This document shows positions 5,517-6,713 of a DNA stretch of 6,713 nucleotides, one piece after another. The DNA is taken from contig JALOQG010000157.1 in the NCBI GenBank assembly GCA_025453505.1, positions 1-6,713 of the forward strand, read 5' to 3'. Origin of the DNA: Myxococcota bacterium. GTDB taxonomy: Bacteria; Myxococcota_A; UBA9160; PR03. Positions within the stretch are counted from its first letter, which is position 1. The number at the start of each line of letters is the position of its first letter. Under the pieces are notes generated by a model, which was not told where the DNA came from, did no database searches, and was given only the letters and a program-made list of their open reading frames with translations. The translations under genes were made by a program, and so were the position numbers.

Positions 5517-6629
5517 TCAGGGGACGCCCGGACTCCCCTGCGCGCAGGCGCCCGGCGGCAACAGTTGCGCGTCGTCGAGCCTTCGGGCGATCGCCCGGGC
5601 GACGAGCGTGTTGCCCGCCGTCGAGTAGTGCGCACCCGCTCCGCGCGAACGCGGCCCGGTCAGGAAGAGCGCGCCGCGCTGCGACGTGGGCACCGCTTCG
5701 AAGTCGAGCTGCAGATCGAACTTGACGAGCGCCGGTTGCGTGGCTTCGCGCAGCGCGGCGCGCGCGTAGTCCGGGAGCGGCGCGAATTCCTCGGGATCGA
5801 CGCCGGCCAGGCTGGGCAGCAGCACGAGCACGGGCGTCGCGCTGCGCTCGTGCGCCGTGCGGGCGAACTCGGCGAGCAGCTGCGCGATCACGCGCGTCGT
5901 CTCGTCCTCGGGGGTCGGCACGTACGCGCCGCGCTCCGCGCCGAACGCCGATGCGAGGCGACGCCCGAGTTCGACACTGCGAAGCGACTCGAGCAGGCGC
6001 AGGTTCTGCGTCAGCCACGGGGCGAGGTAGGGCGCGCGCGGCACCGGCACGTTCTCGAGGTGGAGCTGGTCGTCCCGCAGCCGGAACACGGGCTTTCCGT
6101 ACAGGACCATCTGCGAGGAACGAACGCGCGAGAAGTCGTCGGCGATGAAGGCGGCGATCGCGACCTGGTGCGCGAAGTCCCGCGTCGCGCGCACGTAGTG
6201 CAGCACGCTCTGGTCGACGCCGTAGCCGGCCTGCCCGAGGTTCGGCGCTTCGACGCGCAAACACTCGCGCTCGAGCCGGGCCGGCCACGTGTCGGCGTCG
6301 CCGACCCCGAAGCCGAGCGTGAAGGAGTCGCCGATCGCGACGGCGCGCGTCACTCCGGCGGGAACCGCGGACGCGAACTCCTCCGCGTTGCGGAAGCCGC
6401 GTGCGTTGGTCGTCAGCGAGAGGCCGGGCCCGTAGAGATCGGGCACGCGCGCGTTCGGCTCGGCGATCCAGCCGAGTTCGGGGTCGTATGCGGTGTGCGC
6501 GCGTTCCGGCAGCGGCAGCCAGACGTTCATGCGCGCGTGCCACAGGAACACCGCGAGGCTCGCCGCGCCTTCGAGCAGCAGCAGCGCGACGGCGGTCGCG
6601 GCGAGCCCGAGCGCGATCCGACGTCCCAC
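5517..6629 (-). CDS. Membrane-anchored SGNH/GDSL-type protein, atypical catalytic residues (370 aa)
   Basis: I place the start at GTG 6629-6627: GGAAGG (complement of 6636-6641) is 6 bases upstream and the preceding gene stops 2 bases before. The frame is open to the window edge, but upstream residues look like out-of-frame reading of that gene. Residues 5-30 are one hydrophobic helix (uncleaved anchor or signal), so the body is probably periplasmic. The SGNH block I is AIGDSFTLGFG with nucleophile Ser102. NLGQAGYGVDQS (130-141) matches the block II region of AlgX/AlgJ-like and related SGNH proteins. The helper-residue block reads FIADDFSR where 'ND' is usual. The last block is GAHYSTAGNTLVARA with His334 but no Asp two or three residues before it. 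Such proteins next to MBOAT genes act as O-acetyl transferases or esterases on polysaccharides. Here activity is uncertain because of the substitutions. The glycosyltransferase follows in the same direction. Confidence 0.88.
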   Translation of the reverse strand: MGRRIALGLAATAVALLLLEGAASLAVFLWHARMNVWLPLPERAHTAYDPELGWIAEPNARVPDLYGPGLSLTTNARGFRNAEEFASAVPAGVTRAVAIGDSFTLGFGVGDADTWPARLERECLRVEAPNLGQAGYGVDQSVLHYVRATRDFAHQVAIAAFIADDFSRVRSSQMVLYGKPVFRLRDDQLHLENVPVPRAPYLAPWLTQNLRLLESLRSVELGRRLASAFGAERGAYVPTPEDETTRVIAQLLAEFARTAHERSATPVLVLLPSLAGVDPEEFAPLPDYARAALREATQPALVKFDLQLDFEAVPTSQRGALFLTGPRSRGAGAHYSTAGNTLVARAIARRLDDAQLLPPGACAQGSPGVP

Positions 6630-6631
6630 CG

Positions 6632-6713
6632 TCAGCCTTCCGCGAGATGGCGCTCGAAGCGCCGCATCACCCACAGATGCACCAACGCCTGCGTGACCGA
6701 ATACAGTGTCCAC
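6632..6713 (-). CDS. C-terminal end of an upstream gene, possibly an MBOAT O-acyltransferase
   Basis: Reading from the right edge in the frame starting at 6712, 26 codons run to TGA 6634-6632: a hydrophobic/aromatic stretch (WTLYSVTQALVHLWVM) followed by the basic tail RRFERHLAEG. This looks like a last membrane helix and cytosolic tail. The stop lies 2 bases before the GTG of the SGNH gene and overlaps its ribosome site, as in translationally coupled genes. MBOAT (AlgI-like) is suggested by the partner, since MBOAT-SGNH pairs are common in O-acylation loci, but the fragment is too short to prove the family. The rest of the gene is outside the window. Confidence 0.5.
   Translation of the reverse strand, partial: WTLYSVTQALVHLWVMRRFERHLAEG

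Noticed and set aside
5449..6543. N-terminal extension of the glycosyltransferase frame across the SGNH gene
   Set aside because: Arg/Ala-rich shadow of the SGNH gene. GGAGGA and the canonical MRIVL start fix the gene at 5448.
6630..6713. Extension of the SGNH protein to the window edge by 28 residues
   Set aside because: The alternative frame there reads as a hydrophobic protein terminus ending 2 bases before the GTG at 6629, which also has a ribosome site. The extra residues precede the anchor helix without any recognisable pattern.

Overview
The window is GC-rich throughout (roughly two thirds G+C by eye). Long spurious open frames run through every real gene, as expected for such DNA. 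It has no RNA genes, CRISPR array, insertion sequence or phage signature. The gene set is chromosomal and Gram-negative in character: secreted or lipid-anchored envelope proteins, a UGT-type glycosyltransferase, and an SGNH protein just behind what may be an acyltransferase gene. I would guess an uncultured myxobacterium-like or Binatota-like proteobacterial relative, but nothing here fixes the taxon.

Layout, left to right. (1) Positions 1-507, + strand: C-terminal two thirds of a short-chain dehydrogenase/reductase (SDR) whose catalytic Tyr and Lys positions hold Ser and Arg. (2) 646-930, + strand: an unrecognised 94-residue protein with a clear signal peptide. It is followed by a strong GC hairpin (953-1004) that looks like its terminator and lies between convergent genes. 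(3) 1097-1468, - strand: a 123-residue exported small beta-rich protein. (4) 1591-4143, - strand: an 850-residue exported, possibly lipid-anchored multidomain protein. Its middle looks like a two-lobed BPI/CETP-type (TULIP) lipid-binding module, with an Ig-like domain in front and a beta-sandwich behind. (5) 4234-5448, - strand: a 404-residue GT1/UGT-like glycosyltransferase. (6) 5517-6629, - strand: a membrane-anchored SGNH/GDSL protein. (7) 6632 to beyond the right edge, - strand: the last 26 codons of a gene that may encode a membrane-bound O-acyltransferase (MBOAT).

The right-hand genes form a compact minus-strand cluster. The possible MBOAT gene and the SGNH gene are 2 bases apart and the glycosyltransferase follows after 68 bases, which suggests glycosylation and acylation of one envelope or secreted substrate. 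The 850- and 123-residue genes lie downstream on the same strand but appear to have their own promoters. An identical 13-base block containing a TTGACC -35-like hexamer lies upstream of each, so they may be co-regulated rather than simply co-transcribed.

The most noteworthy item is the bacterial BPI-like protein. The paired promoter block and the altered catalytic residues in both the SDR and the SGNH protein come next.
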